From Bacteroidales bacterium (GTDB lineage: Bacteria > Bacteroidota > Bacteroidia > Bacteroidales > UBA7960), in contig SLQX01000131.1 of assembly GCA_007131245.1 (NCBI GenBank), forward strand, positions 1 through 51,183: a DNA stretch of 51,183 nucleotides. The letters run 5' to 3'. A program made the position numbers and the translations under genes. Below are positions 1-9,411 of the stretch, piece by piece (the first letter of the stretch is position 1; the number at the start of each line of letters is the position of its first letter). Under the pieces are notes generated by a model. The model searched no databases and was not told the origin of the DNA. It saw only the letters and a program-made list of their open reading frames with translations.

Positions 1-774
1 AACGACAACACCGGAGTAATTGAAGTAAGTGCTGCAGGTGGTGCCGGAAGCTTTACTTACACCCTCACAGGTGAAGGTGAAGAGCAGACTAATGAAACAG
101 GACTGTTTGAGTACCTGTATGCCGGAACCTACACCATTACAGCAGAGGATGCTGATGGATGTTTTGAATCCATTGACGTTACCCTGGAACAGCCTGAAGA
201 GCTGAACCTTGAGATAACAGAGCTTACCCCCGCTGATTTTGATGAGAACAATGGAGCCATTGAAGGTTACATCACAGGCGGTGTAGGACCTTACAACGTA
301 TGCCTCTATACTGAGTGTACAAATGATTTCGACCTTGACGAAGGTGATCAGCACAAGAACCAGGGTATTTACTACTGGGATCTTGAGCCAGGTGATTACA
401 TGATTACAGTGGTTGACCAGAACGGTTGCTATGTAACCAAGTGCATCACAGTTGAAGAAAATGGTGATATCGATCAAGACAACATCCTCAGCGACGGTCT
501 TAACACCATTGAAGAGGCCTCTGTGAGAGCTTACCCCAACCCCTTCACCACCGAGGCAACCATTGAGTTCAGACTTACTGAAAGTGCTGATGTAACCGTT
601 GAAGTTTACAACCTTGTAGGTGAAAGAGTAGCAGTAGTTCACCAGGGATTTGTAAACGCATACGAGAACAACCAGCTCACTTTCAAAGCTGAAGCAATCC
701 CCAGTGGTATTTATATTTACAGAATCACTGCAGGAGACAATGTTCTCAACAACAGAATTATCCTCACCAGGTAA
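1..774 (+). CDS. 3' end of SprB-repeat surface protein with T9SS sorting domain
   Basis: The reading frame is open from the first base of the window and stops at 774, so this is the last 257 residues of a larger protein. It contains two or three repeats of SprB type: glycine-rich strands followed by an 'AGTYTITAEDADGC'-like end, seen again as 'PGDYMITVVDQNGC'. The last ~80 residues are a type A T9SS C-terminal domain: 'AYPNPF' near nt 530, a central 'VEVYNLVGERV', and a terminal 'GIYIYRI...NNRIILTR'. Proteins with this tail cross the outer membrane through the type IX secretion system and are fixed to or released from the surface. SprB repeats occur in gliding adhesins and many large Bacteroidota surface proteins. 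An internal ATG at 400 is not the start. A strong terminator follows directly. The repeats and tail are clear; the exact role is unknown. Confidence 0.88.
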   Translation, partial: NDNTGVIEVSAAGGAGSFTYTLTGEGEEQTNETGLFEYLYAGTYTITAEDADGCFESIDVTLEQPEELNLEITELTPADFDENNGAIEGYITGGVGPYNVCLYTECTNDFDLDEGDQHKNQGIYYWDLEPGDYMITVVDQNGCYVTKCITVEENGDIDQDNILSDGLNTIEEASVRAYPNPFTTEATIEFRLTESADVTVEVYNLVGERVAVVHQGFVNAYENNQLTFKAEAIPSGIYIYRITAGDNVLNNRIILTR

Positions 775-797
775 CCAACCCTGAACTGAATACATTT

Positions 798-835
798 AAA
801 ACGGGGTGTCTCCATTGCTGGAGACACCCCGTTTT
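798..835 (+). terminator. Rho-independent terminator after the SprB-like gene
   Basis: A perfect hairpin with arms 798-813 and 820-835 (core ACGGGGTGTCTCC), a 6-nt loop and a T tract in the 3' arm. It lies 24 bp after the stop codon at 774. Confidence 0.93.
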
Positions 836-841
836 TGCATT

Positions 842-1360
842 ATGATTCATTCGAAAATAATTTGTTTAAGTAATAGGTCTGATAGCAAATCTCGCCAGAG
901 GCGAGAGAACTTGCATGGATGAGCTTATTTACTCACTATCGTTTATTATTATCGGTGTTCGTGAGCTCACTTCGTTCGGTTCATTCTCTTTTTTGAGCAC
1001 CCTGCTCATGTAAGTTTCATGCAATTAGAAAATATCAGTTATTTCACTTTGCATACTCTTTTCCATTGCTCTTCTTTCAGCCAATTAGAAATTAATCAGT
1101 TTTTTGACTTACTGGCTCTTATCTTTTGTCGACAATGGGGCTGAAGCCCATTGATCCTCCTGGCAACTCTGTCCGTCAGTTAAAACTGACGGCAATGGAT
1201 AGGGGCCAGTGCAAAAAATAATGAATGGGATAAGTTGAGTATTCTGTCCATGGTACTTCTTTTCATCAGAGTCTAATTTAGTTATCTTTTAAGAGCGCAG
1301 TACTCATGCAAGATTCTCCCCCAAAAAAGCACAACAGTCATTTAAAGAAAGAAGCATAGA
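842..1360. repeat. Gene-free, hairpin- and repeat-rich spacer
   Basis: No convincing gene. The stretch holds several short palindromes: CTCGCC/GGCGAG at 891-905, GTGAGCTCAC at 961-970, CAATGGG/CCCATTG at 1133-1153, and CCGTCAGTT/AACTGACGG at 1173-1192. It also has an imperfect direct repeat with a 60-bp period, CAATTAGAA at 1022 and again at 1082, with about 40 similar bases after each copy. This looks like an area of REP-type palindromes or debris of a small mobile element. No transposase frame remains. Confidence 0.5.
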
Positions 1361-1400
1361 AAAAAAGACCGCCTCATTCAGTTTTTGAGACCGTCTTTTT
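1361..1400 (-). terminator. Terminator of the dcw/yqeY operon
   Basis: Read on the minus strand, AAAAAGACGGTCTC pairs with GAGGCGGTCTTTTT with one mismatch and one G-U pair, and ends in a T run. It lies 25 bp after the yqeY stop at 1425 and probably ends the long minus-strand division operon. Confidence 0.8.
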
Positions 1401-1424
1401 ATTTTCAGAAACGGAAGGAAAGAA

Positions 1425-1874
1425 TCAGGAAAGTTTTTGTTTCACAATGTCTGAAACCATCTTGTTGTCAGCCTTTCCGGCAAGCTCTTTGGCAGCCTTG
1501 CCCATCACCTTTCCCATATCTTTCATCCCCTGGGCACCCAATTCACTTATCAACCGGTCAACCACTTCCTCGATTTGGGCAGCTGACATCTGCTCAGGCA
1601 AATAGGCCTGGATCACCTCCTGCTGAAACTGCTCTGCCCGGGCCAGGTCTTCTCTTCCCTGTTCCAGGTACATTTCGGCCGATTCCTTCCTTTGCTTAAC
1701 AAGTCTTTTTAACAAAGCTACTTCAGTGGCCTCATCCAGTTCTGAGGAAGCACCCTTTTCGGTTTTCTGAACCAGCAGGGCATTTTTAATGGCCCTCAAT
1801 GCATCCAGAGCTTCCCTGTCTTTGGAAAGCATGGCCTTTTTTATATCATGATTGATCTTGTCTGTTAAACTCAT
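1425..1874 (-). CDS. GatB/YqeY domain protein
   Basis: A 149-residue, mostly helical, charged protein matching the stand-alone YqeY family in length and pattern ('INHDIKKAMLSKDREALDALR', 'KRLVKQRKESAEMY', 'MGKVMGKAAKELAGKADNK'). The fold is the tRNA-binding tail of the amidotransferase subunit GatB, but single-domain members have no settled function; a role in tRNA or amidotransferase chemistry is inferred. The ATG at 1874 lies 30 bp after the ftsZ stop, so it is very likely co-transcribed with ftsZ. It is the last gene before the operon terminator. Confidence 0.9.
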   Translation of the reverse strand: MSLTDKINHDIKKAMLSKDREALDALRAIKNALLVQKTEKGASSELDEATEVALLKRLVKQRKESAEMYLEQGREDLARAEQFQQEVIQAYLPEQMSAAQIEEVVDRLISELGAQGMKDMGKVMGKAAKELAGKADNKMVSDIVKQKLS

Positions 1875-1904
1875 TGGTTCTTATATTGGTCTACTTATAA
1901 ACAA

Positions 1905-3449
1905 CTAATCTACATTATCGTGGAGGAAAGAGTTATTGGATTTGATTTGAGACTTTCCTTCCCCATCAGACAGGGTATACCTGGACACCTGTGACTCGGA
2001 GCTTACAGGTACTTTATTCAGGCTAACATTCCTACGCAGGTAAGCAGGTTGCTTTTCCAGGTCCTGGAGCCCTTCAGGGGTTTTCAGCTTCAGACTTAAC
2101 TCCCTGAGCCGGTGTTCTCTTTCAACAGCTTTTCTTTCCAGGTTAAAATCATCCAGCTCCCCGGCTGCATCCTCTTTCTTTTCATGAGGCGCAGGTTGAT
2201 TTTGGGGTGGTTGTTCTTCTTGCTTATGTTCAATAAAGTTCGGCTTAAAGGTTTTATCCTTTGTCCTGGTATGCACCTCAACATGATGGGGTTTATCAGG
2301 ATTTTCGGCGTTTTCTTTGCGGGTTGTACCGGCCTTCTGTTCACCTTTTTTATTGACCAGCTTAAAGCCATGCTCGTCCTCTGGCTGACTGCTTTCTTCT
2401 CTGGGCTTTTGGCGGGATTCAAGGCTAACCACTTTCTTTTGCACCTGGGTGTTATCAAGATTGTACCCCAGGTCAGAATTTTCACCAAAACCTGTAGCCA
2501 CCAAAATCACAGTGATTTTATTACCCAGGCTTTCATCTTTCCCGTATCCCCAAATGATATCAGCGGTAGAGCCTGCTTCCATCTGGATATAATCAGTTAT
2601 TTCGGTTATTTCATCCATGAGGATTTCCTCTTTTCCACTGATGATATTCAGCAGCACATTGCTAGCCCCACGGATGTTGTTATCATTGAGCAAGGGTGAA
2701 GCAAGTGCCATTTCAACAGCTTTAACGGCCCTGTCTTCGCCTTCGGCATTGCCGCTTCCCATGATGGCTACACCACTTTCCGACATGACCGTTTTCACAT
2801 CGGCAAAGTCGACGTTCACACCACCTGTGAGGGTAATGATTTCGGCAATTCCTTTGGCAGCCGTGGTAAGGACATTATCAGCCTTTGAGAAAGCATCGGT
2901 AACGGACAAATTGCCATAGAGCTCGCGAAGTTTATCATTGCAGATAACAATCAGGGCATCCACATTTTCTTTCAACTCTCTTAAACCTTCATCGGCCTGC
3001 ATACGCCGCTTGCGTCCTTCAAAAGCAAAAGGGATGGTAACAATACCAACGGTAAGTATGCCAATTTCTTTGCAGGCTTTGGCAATAACCGGCGCAGCAC
3101 CCGTACCGGTGCCACCGCCCATTCCTGCAGTTATGAAAAGCATTTTGGTATTTTTCTCCAGGATTTCCTTGATCCTGTCCAGATCTTCAATAGCGGCATT
3201 CTTTCCTACAGCGGGCACACTCCCTGCACCTCGTCCGTCAGTCAGGCTAACACCCAACTGAATTTTATTGGGTACCGGGCTGCTATCCAGTGCCTGGCTA
3301 TCGGTATTGCAAACGATAAAGTCCACGCCTTCAATACCTTGCTTAAACATGTAGTTCACAGCATTACTACCTCCGCCGCCTACTCCCAGCACTTTGATAT
3401 CTGATGATTGGTTCTTGGGTAAATCGAAGTTTATCATGTCTACGTTCAT
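1905..3449 (-). CDS. ftsZ: Cell division GTPase FtsZ
   Basis: Tubulin-like GTPase that polymerises into the Z-ring at midcell. The nucleotide-binding start 'GVGGGGSNAVNYM' is at residues 22-34, the tubulin signature GGGTGTG at 111-117, and the catalytic T7-loop region 'NVDFADVK' at 212-219. The conserved core ends near residue 325. It is followed by a long charged linker of about 130 residues and a C-terminal 'PAYLRRNVSL' peptide of the kind that binds FtsA in Bacteroidota. At 514 residues it is longer than E. coli FtsZ because of the linker. A 211-bp spacer separates it from ftsA, unlike the tight spacing elsewhere in the cluster, so it may have its own promoter, but I found no TAnnTTTG element there. 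Confidence 0.98.
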   Translation of the reverse strand: MNVDMINFDLPKNQSSDIKVLGVGGGGSNAVNYMFKQGIEGVDFIVCNTDSQALDSSPVPNKIQLGVSLTDGRGAGSVPAVGKNAAIEDLDRIKEILEKNTKMLFITAGMGGGTGTGAAPVIAKACKEIGILTVGIVTIPFAFEGRKRRMQADEGLRELKENVDALIVICNDKLRELYGNLSVTDAFSKADNVLTTAAKGIAEIITLTGGVNVDFADVKTVMSESGVAIMGSGNAEGEDRAVKAVEMALASPLLNDNNIRGASNVLLNIISGKEEILMDEITEITDYIQMEAGSTADIIWGYGKDESLGNKITVILVATGFGENSDLGYNLDNTQVQKKVVSLESRQKPREESSQPEDEHGFKLVNKKGEQKAGTTRKENAENPDKPHHVEVHTRTKDKTFKPNFIEHKQEEQPPQNQPAPHEKKEDAAGELDDFNLERKAVEREHRLRELSLKLKTPEGLQDLEKQPAYLRRNVSLNKVPVSSESQVSRYTLSDGEGKSQIKSNNSFLHDNVD

Positions 3450-3660
3450 ATTTTCTGGTTCTAAGGTAGTTATTAATTAAATTTTCCTGATTTTCGGGCC
3501 GGTGATTTTATCAACAGATTTTAAGGGTAAATTGTTAATAAACCCAGACTGAGAGAGCAAACCACCTTTTATATTCCTTTCGTCTTAGTACTTATCTTAA
3601 TAATCGTTTTATGGTTCTCCAACCAATGGTTCACCTTGCTGGAGCATTATTTGGTATATC

Positions 3661-4935
3661 TTAATCAGTATTATCGTTTTCAAAGAACTGTTTTCCACGC
3701 TGTAAAATGGCATCAAAAAAGCTGCCTTTGGTTTTTTTGGAGTGGTTAACCGGCTGAGAGTCCTTCTTGTTGCGTTGCCTCTCTGCATTGAGAAAGCCCT
3801 GTGTCACCAACCCCACACCGGTGGCATGCATCGGCTTGGAAACTTCTTCGGAGGGTGCTTTAGCAATATGCTCGCTGGGATATCCAATGCGGGTATCCAT
3901 ACCGGTGATGAACGAAGTGAGCTGAGCGATATGCTTTAGCTGACTACCCCCACCAGTGAGTACGATGCCGGCAATAAGCTTGTTCTCAAACCCGGAATTA
4001 CGTATCTCGTAATGCACATGTTCAATAATTTCTTCGGTACGTGCCTGGATGATATTTGCCAGGTTCTTGAGTGATATTTCTTTGGGCTCCCGACCTTTGA
4101 GTCCGGGGATGGAAACAATCTCCTCATCCTTATTCTCACTGGCCAGGGCAGAGCCAAAGTTTACCTTGAGAGCTTCGGCCTGGTTCTTGATAATAGAGCA
4201 ACCCTCTTTGATATCTTCAGAAACCACATTCCCTCCCAGGGGAATCACTGCTGTGTGGCGAATAATATCATCCTGGAAAATGGCGATATCGGTTGTACCA
4301 CCTCCTATATCTACCAGGGCAACACCTGCTTCTTTCTCCTCTTCACTCAAAACAGCCTCTGAAGAGGCAAGAGGCTCCAGGATAAGATCAGCAATTTCAA
4401 GGCCTGCTTTGGTAACACACTTTTCAATATTTTTGGCTGCTGCTAACTGCCCGGTGATAATATGAAAGTTGGCCTCCAGGCAAATACCTGACATCCCTAT
4501 GGGCGTTCGTATTCCCTGCTCATTATCAATAATATAATCCTGGGGTATAACATGGATAATGTCTTCGCCGGGAGGCAGCACCAGCTTAAACATGTTTTCC
4601 ACAAGGGTATCCACATCCTGCTGGGCAATTTCTTCATCAATACTATTGCGCATGATGCTACCCCGGTGTTGTAAACTGCGGATATGCTGACCGGCGATCC
4701 CCACATTGACCACCCGTATTTCAACGCCTGATCGTTGCTCGGCCTCTGTAACGGCAGCCCTTATGGAGTCGACCGTATGCTGAATATTGGCAACAACCCC
4801 ACGGCTCACACCCAGTGAAGGGCTTTTGCCAAGACCCAGGATTTCAATTTTTCCATATTCATTTTTACGTCCAACAATACAGGCAATTTTTGTTGAACCA
4901 ATATCTAAACCTACAATAATTTCAGATGGTACCAT
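3661..4935 (-). CDS. ftsA: Cell division actin-like ATPase FtsA
   Basis: Actin-fold ATPase that tethers FtsZ filaments to the inner membrane and recruits later division proteins. Phosphate-1 motif 'VGLDIGSTKIACIVG' is near residues 8-22, phosphate-2 'VDIGGGTTDIAIF' at 208-220, and the adenosine motif 'GIVLTGGGSQL' is further on. The C-terminal segment 'GSFFDAILQRGKQFFEN' is an amphipathic helix, the expected membrane-targeting sequence. At 424 residues it has normal family length. It starts 9 bp after the ftsQ stop codon, consistent with one transcript and coupled expression. Confidence 0.97.
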   Translation of the reverse strand: MVPSEIIVGLDIGSTKIACIVGRKNEYGKIEILGLGKSPSLGVSRGVVANIQHTVDSIRAAVTEAEQRSGVEIRVVNVGIAGQHIRSLQHRGSIMRNSIDEEIAQQDVDTLVENMFKLVLPPGEDIIHVIPQDYIIDNEQGIRTPIGMSGICLEANFHIITGQLAAAKNIEKCVTKAGLEIADLILEPLASSEAVLSEEEKEAGVALVDIGGGTTDIAIFQDDIIRHTAVIPLGGNVVSEDIKEGCSIIKNQAEALKVNFGSALASENKDEEIVSIPGLKGREPKEISLKNLANIIQARTEEIIEHVHYEIRNSGFENKLIAGIVLTGGGSQLKHIAQLTSFITGMDTRIGYPSEHIAKAPSEEVSKPMHATGVGLVTQGFLNAERQRNKKDSQPVNHSKKTKGSFFDAILQRGKQFFENDNTD

Positions 4936-4944
4936 AGCAGCAAT

Positions 4945-5736
4945 TTATTTTGAACAAACAATCTGATTTTTAAATTTTAAATTTACTCTGTTATAGCTGT
5001 TCCACCCCACATGGGTAAGCCCATTTTGATAAAACAGGCGGAGCTTGTCAAACTTTTCTTTCATGTTATCGCTTCGCCCAAACTCTACAATGTGCACCCC
5101 GTTCCTGGGTGTCAGCTCAAACTCTCCCGAAGGAGTTACGTATATATGGTCGAACCAGGCCCTTAAAAACCGGTCGTTGTTTATGTACCGGATTAGGGCA
5201 TAGAGTTCTTTCAAAGTTTTCTCATCCCTGCTCAGTTTGTCTTCACCCATCCCGTCAGGAACCTGCGTAAGATGGGCATACCTCGTCCTCAGATGCCCTG
5301 TAACTACCATCACATGAGCCGAGTAACGATCGCTGGTTTGCATAAGCATACCCCGGTCATCAATATAGTAAGGCTCATTGTATACATTCACAACCCGGGC
5401 AACGGGATTGCGTTGTTTGATATTGATGGTGACATGTCCGTCAATGGTCCGGTATACTGCACTTTCTTCAACATAGTGCATGTTATTCACCAGATCCTGT
5501 ATCCGGTCCAAACCTACCGTGTTTATCTTTTTTCCCTCAAGGGGGCCCATCACTTCAACCACCCGTTTAACAACCATGGCCGAATCAATAAAAGAGACAT
5601 CATTCATTTGTTGAATATTTACCCGCAGACTTTTACACTCCTTTAACTTATTATTTTCCACAGCAAAGCCAAGCAGCACAAAAAACAATGCAGGCAAACT
5701 AACATAAAGCAATATGGCGGCAATTCTCTTTATCAT
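4945..5736 (-). CDS. ftsQ: Cell division protein FtsQ/DivIB
   Basis: A 263-residue protein with one N-terminal membrane segment (about residues 5-26) and a periplasmic part. It holds a POTRA-like stretch ('MNDVSFIDSAMVVKRV') followed by the FtsQ pattern '...VEESAVYRTIDGHVTINIKQRNPVARVVN' and 'YYIDDRGMLM'. FtsQ links early Z-ring proteins to the septal synthase FtsWI through FtsB/FtsL. Its ATG overlaps the murC stop as ATGA, which indicates translational coupling. Sequence conservation is weak across phyla; position between murC and ftsA makes the call safe. Confidence 0.93.
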   Translation of the reverse strand: MIKRIAAILLYVSLPALFFVLLGFAVENNKLKECKSLRVNIQQMNDVSFIDSAMVVKRVVEVMGPLEGKKINTVGLDRIQDLVNNMHYVEESAVYRTIDGHVTINIKQRNPVARVVNVYNEPYYIDDRGMLMQTSDRYSAHVMVVTGHLRTRYAHLTQVPDGMGEDKLSRDEKTLKELYALIRYINNDRFLRAWFDHIYVTPSGEFELTPRNGVHIVEFGRSDNMKEKFDKLRLFYQNGLTHVGWNSYNRVNLKFKNQIVCSK

Positions 5737-7082
5737 TTTTCAAGGATTTGCTTGATGGGTGCTACAAAATGGTCAATATCACCGGCGCCCATAGTTATAA
5801 GCACCTCAAAGCTATTTTTTTCAACAAAGGACAATACTTGTTCCCTGGCCAACAGTTGTTTGTTTTCGTTTTGCATTTGCTCAGCAATGAGCTGGCTACT
5901 AACCCCTGGAATGGGCTGCTCGCGGGCAGGGTAAATTTCTGTTATCACAATCTGATCAAACTTGTCGAGCGCCTCCGCAAACGCCCGGGCAAAGTCGCGT
6001 GTACGACTGTACAAATGAGGCTGAAAGATACATGTGATTTTCCTGCCGGGGAAGAACTCCCTTGCAGCCTGAGCACATGCTTCAATCTCATTGGGATGAT
6101 GCGCATAATCATCCACATATACCATCTTATCATTCTGAACATGAATTTCAAACCTTCTGCGAACACCTTTATAGGTAGCCAAAGCTTTTACTACAGCTTC
6201 CGGCTTTACACCTGCTTTCAAAGCAATGATGGATGCAGCAAGGGCGTTGGCAAGATTGTGCCGGCCGGGTGCATGAAACACTGCCTCAAATATCCCTTCA
6301 GCACAATAAAGCTCAAGGCTGTACTTGCCTTCCTCCAGCCGGATGTTTCTGAAAGTAATCTCTTCATCCGATTCAAGACCATAGCACACCTGGCGTGGAT
6401 GAAGCCCGCTCAATCCATCCAGGGATTTATGGGTGAGCAGCATCCCCCCTTTGTTAACCAGGCCGGCAAACAAACGGAATGCATCTTCCATTTTTTCCCG
6501 GGTAGCGTACACATCAAGATGATCGGCATCCATAGATGTTATAACAGCCATGTGGGGCTGTAAATGTAAAAAGGACCGATCATATTCATCCGCCTCAACA
6601 ATCACCCAGCCCGGATCCTTTGACCCCAGGAAATTTGTTTGGTAATTACTGCTGATCCCCCCCATAAAGGCCGAAAATTCAAAACCTGCGGTTTGGAATA
6701 TATGTGCCAACATAGTGACAACAGTGGTTTTTCCATGAGAGCCTGCAACGGCAACAGAACGCACATTGCGGGTTATCAGCCCCAAAACTTCTGCACGTTT
6801 AAGCACAGGTACGCCAAGCTGACGATAGTGGACAAGCAATTTCAAATCATCAGGGACAGCGGGTGTATAAACCACCAGGTCAGGTTCGGTGGAAAAATTC
6901 TTCACATTATCCTGGTAAGTTATCATCATCCCCTCCTTTTCAAGCTCACGGGTTAGAGACGTAGATACACGGTCGTAACCCGACACAGATTTTCCGATCC
7001 AGTGAAAATACCTGGCCAGGGCACTCATACCAATGCCTCCGATGCCTAAAAAACAAACATTATGTAACTTACCAATATCCAT
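5733..7082 (-). CDS. murC: UDP-N-acetylmuramate--L-alanine ligase MurC
   Basis: Cytoplasmic ATP-dependent ligase adding L-alanine to UDP-MurNAc, the first step of the peptidoglycan stem peptide. The Rossmann motif 'GIGGIGMSALARYF' is at residues 13-26 and the ATP-binding 'GSHGKTT' at 114-120. 'EADEYDRSFL' and 'HHPNEIEA' match the Mur ligase middle and C-terminal domains. At 449 residues it has the usual length. The ATG is 9 bp after the murG stop, and the stop overlaps the ftsQ start. Confidence 0.97.
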   Translation of the reverse strand: MDIGKLHNVCFLGIGGIGMSALARYFHWIGKSVSGYDRVSTSLTRELEKEGMMITYQDNVKNFSTEPDLVVYTPAVPDDLKLLVHYRQLGVPVLKRAEVLGLITRNVRSVAVAGSHGKTTVVTMLAHIFQTAGFEFSAFMGGISSNYQTNFLGSKDPGWVIVEADEYDRSFLHLQPHMAVITSMDADHLDVYATREKMEDAFRLFAGLVNKGGMLLTHKSLDGLSGLHPRQVCYGLESDEEITFRNIRLEEGKYSLELYCAEGIFEAVFHAPGRHNLANALAASIIALKAGVKPEAVVKALATYKGVRRRFEIHVQNDKMVYVDDYAHHPNEIEACAQAAREFFPGRKITCIFQPHLYSRTRDFARAFAEALDKFDQIVITEIYPAREQPIPGVSSQLIAEQMQNENKQLLAREQVLSFVEKNSFEVLITMGAGDIDHFVAPIKQILEK

Positions 7083-7091
7083 TAAATATTT

Positions 7092-8198
7092 TTATTTAAC
7101 AAGACTTAAAGCAACATTGGCAATATTTTTTGCCGCATCACGATAAGCCATTCTTGTAATATTCTCCTGTAATTTATATATACGATTGTTGTCGAAAACC
7201 AGGTCCACAACCTCCTGCCCCAGCTTCTCGGCAGCCTGGTTATCGGGCACCAAAACAGCAGCATGAAGATTGACCAATGCCATGGCATTTTTGGTCTGGT
7301 GGTCTTCCGCCACATTGGGTGAAGGCACCAAAACAGAAGGCTTTTGTAAAGCACAAATTTCACTGACGGCAATAGCCCCGGCCCTTGACACCACCAGATC
7401 ACTGGCGGCATATGCCAAATCCATCCGGTCGATAAAAGGCATCACCTGAATACCACTACCGCTGAATTTACTTAATACCTCATCGGGAACCTGGTAGTGC
7501 CTGCCCGTTTGCCAAATCAGCTGGATCTCTTTCTCCATCAGAAGATCCAGGCTTTGACGAACCGCCTCATTGATGGAGTAGGCGCCCAAACTTCCGCCCA
7601 CCACCAGAACAACTTTTTTGCCGTGCTTCAAATCAAAGAACTTAAGGGCTTCCTCCTTGTTATCCCGGCCCTCCAAAATATCCTTTCTAACGGGGTTTCC
7701 GGTCAGAAATATTTTCTCTTTCGCAAAAAACTGCTCCATGCCTTCATAGGCAACACAAATCTTAGATGCTCTTTTGGCCAGCAGTTTATTGGTTATGCCC
7801 GCATAGGAATTTTGCTCCTGGATGAGTGTAGGTATACCCATTTTGGCGGCAGCCCTCATGACAGGACCACTGGCATAACCTCCAACACCAATAACCAGGT
7901 GGGGACGAAACCTTTTTACAATGTTTCTGGATCTCACCATGCTATCACACAGTTTAAAAGGAACCAAAAAGTTCTTCCAGGTAAATCTTCTGTGCAGTCC
8001 CGATATATTCAACCCCAAAATGTGGTAACCAGCAGCAGGCACCTTTTCCATTTCCATTTTACCCTTTGCCCCCACAAAAAGAATCTGGGCATAGGAGCGT
8101 AGCTCCTTGATGGCATGGGCAATAGCCAGGGCAGGAAAAACATGCCCCCCGGTACCTCCTCCGGCAATAATAATTTTCAAGTTAGGTTGCTGCGACAT
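7092..8198 (-). CDS. murG: Lipid II synthase MurG (N-acetylglucosaminyltransferase)
   Basis: Peripheral inner-membrane GT28 glycosyltransferase that adds GlcNAc to lipid I to form lipid II. The glycine-rich 'GGGTGGHVFPALAIA' near the N-terminus, 'VVGGSLGAYSIN' in the middle, and the UDP-GlcNAc-binding 'SRAGAIAVSEICALQKPSVLVP' region with 'NVAEDHQTKNA' are all visible. The ATG at 8198 is preferred over an in-frame GTG two codons upstream. Both lie inside the end of ftsW, so the two genes overlap by about 17 bp and are translationally coupled. Length about 368 residues, normal. Confidence 0.97.
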   Translation of the reverse strand: MSQQPNLKIIIAGGGTGGHVFPALAIAHAIKELRSYAQILFVGAKGKMEMEKVPAAGYHILGLNISGLHRRFTWKNFLVPFKLCDSMVRSRNIVKRFRPHLVIGVGGYASGPVMRAAAKMGIPTLIQEQNSYAGITNKLLAKRASKICVAYEGMEQFFAKEKIFLTGNPVRKDILEGRDNKEEALKFFDLKHGKKVVLVVGGSLGAYSINEAVRQSLDLLMEKEIQLIWQTGRHYQVPDEVLSKFSGSGIQVMPFIDRMDLAYAASDLVVSRAGAIAVSEICALQKPSVLVPSPNVAEDHQTKNAMALVNLHAAVLVPDNQAAEKLGQEVVDLVFDNNRIYKLQENITRMAYRDAAKNIANVALSLVK

Positions 8199-9342
8199 GC
8201 TCACCCCCTTCCTGTTTTTTCAGTTCTTCTATCTTACGGCTCACACTAAGAATAATGCCTATAGCCAAACTGGTAAACCAAAGTGATGTTCCTCCCATAC
8301 TAACAAGTGGCAAGGGCTGACCCGTAACAGGTATCAGATCAACGGTAACGGCGATATTGATCAATGCCTGGAAAACAAGGCTAAAAGTAAGACCCGCCGC
8401 CAGGAAAGCCCCGAATGTTCCAGGACTTCGGTGGGCGATACGGACACCACGGAATAACAATATAAGAAACAACATCAAAACAATGAACCCACCGATCAAC
8501 CCGTATTCCTCTACAATAATGGCATAAATGAAGTCAGAGAAAGCCTGGGGCAAAAAATTTCTTTGAATAGAGTTGCCGGGCATTTTTCCGGTTATCCCTC
8601 CCGTTGCGATAGCAATCTTGGCCTGGTCTACCTGGTAAGTATCAGCGTTTTCCCGATCCATAAACCTGTCAATCCGATTTTTCCAGGTATGATAGCGGCC
8701 CGTATCGGGTGAGTGCATCAACACCGCCAGGAAAACAGACAGCAAAACAACGCCCACACCTATCATGGCCAGGATATAACGTATCCGCACCCTGCCAATA
8801 AACATCAACACAACCGAGGTGGAAAACAATATGATGGCCGTTGAAAGATTGGCAGGCAAAATCAGTCCACATACCACGATAACAGGTAAAACCACCGGTA
8901 AAAAGGAAGACTTGAAATCTTTAATATTATCCTGCTTTTTGGTAAGCATGCGCGCCAGGTACATAATAAGCGCCAGCTTGGCAAAATCGGAGCTCTGAAA
9001 AGTAACATTAATCACCGGCAGAGTAAGCCAACGGTTGGCTTCATTGATATTGGTACCCATAAACAAGGTAACCACCAAAAGAGGAATGGCCACAATCAAG
9101 GCAAGCTGCGAAAGGCGCGAATAGTAGGTGTATTTGATTTTGTGAGATGCAAACATCAACACCAGCCCCATCACCAGGATCACAAAATGTTTGATAAGGT
9201 AGTACTCAGTATTGCCGGCCCTAAACCGATAGGCCAACGTCCCGGTTGAGCTGTAAACAGCCAGGATGGAAAACAGTGACAAAAATGCCACCACAAACCA
9301 TATTACCTTATCTCCTTCTAATTTACCAAGAATGGCCTTCAT
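8182..9342 (-). CDS. ftsW: Septal peptidoglycan glycosyltransferase FtsW (SEDS)
   Basis: Multi-pass SEDS-family membrane protein that polymerises lipid II at the septum together with FtsI. About ten hydrophobic segments are visible, plus the family motif 'PVTGQPLPLVSMGGTSLW' near the C-terminus and 'EEYGLIGG' before it. The frame is open to a TTG at 9375, but the ATG at 9342 gives a more usual start ('MKAILGKLEGDKVIWF') and 386 residues. RodA is the main alternative; the dcw location between murD and murG decides for FtsW. Confidence 0.95.
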   Translation of the reverse strand: MKAILGKLEGDKVIWFVVAFLSLFSILAVYSSTGTLAYRFRAGNTEYYLIKHFVILVMGLVLMFASHKIKYTYYSRLSQLALIVAIPLLVVTLFMGTNINEANRWLTLPVINVTFQSSDFAKLALIMYLARMLTKKQDNIKDFKSSFLPVVLPVIVVCGLILPANLSTAIILFSTSVVLMFIGRVRIRYILAMIGVGVVLLSVFLAVLMHSPDTGRYHTWKNRIDRFMDRENADTYQVDQAKIAIATGGITGKMPGNSIQRNFLPQAFSDFIYAIIVEEYGLIGGFIVLMLFLILLFRGVRIAHRSPGTFGAFLAAGLTFSLVFQALINIAVTVDLIPVTGQPLPLVSMGGTSLWFTSLAIGIILSVSRKIEELKKQEGGEHVAAT

Positions 9343-9411
9343 ATTCAGGGGTTTTAATACAATTACTCCAAACAATTATTCAAACCAAACGGGGAAAAGC
9401 CCCTGTGGCTT

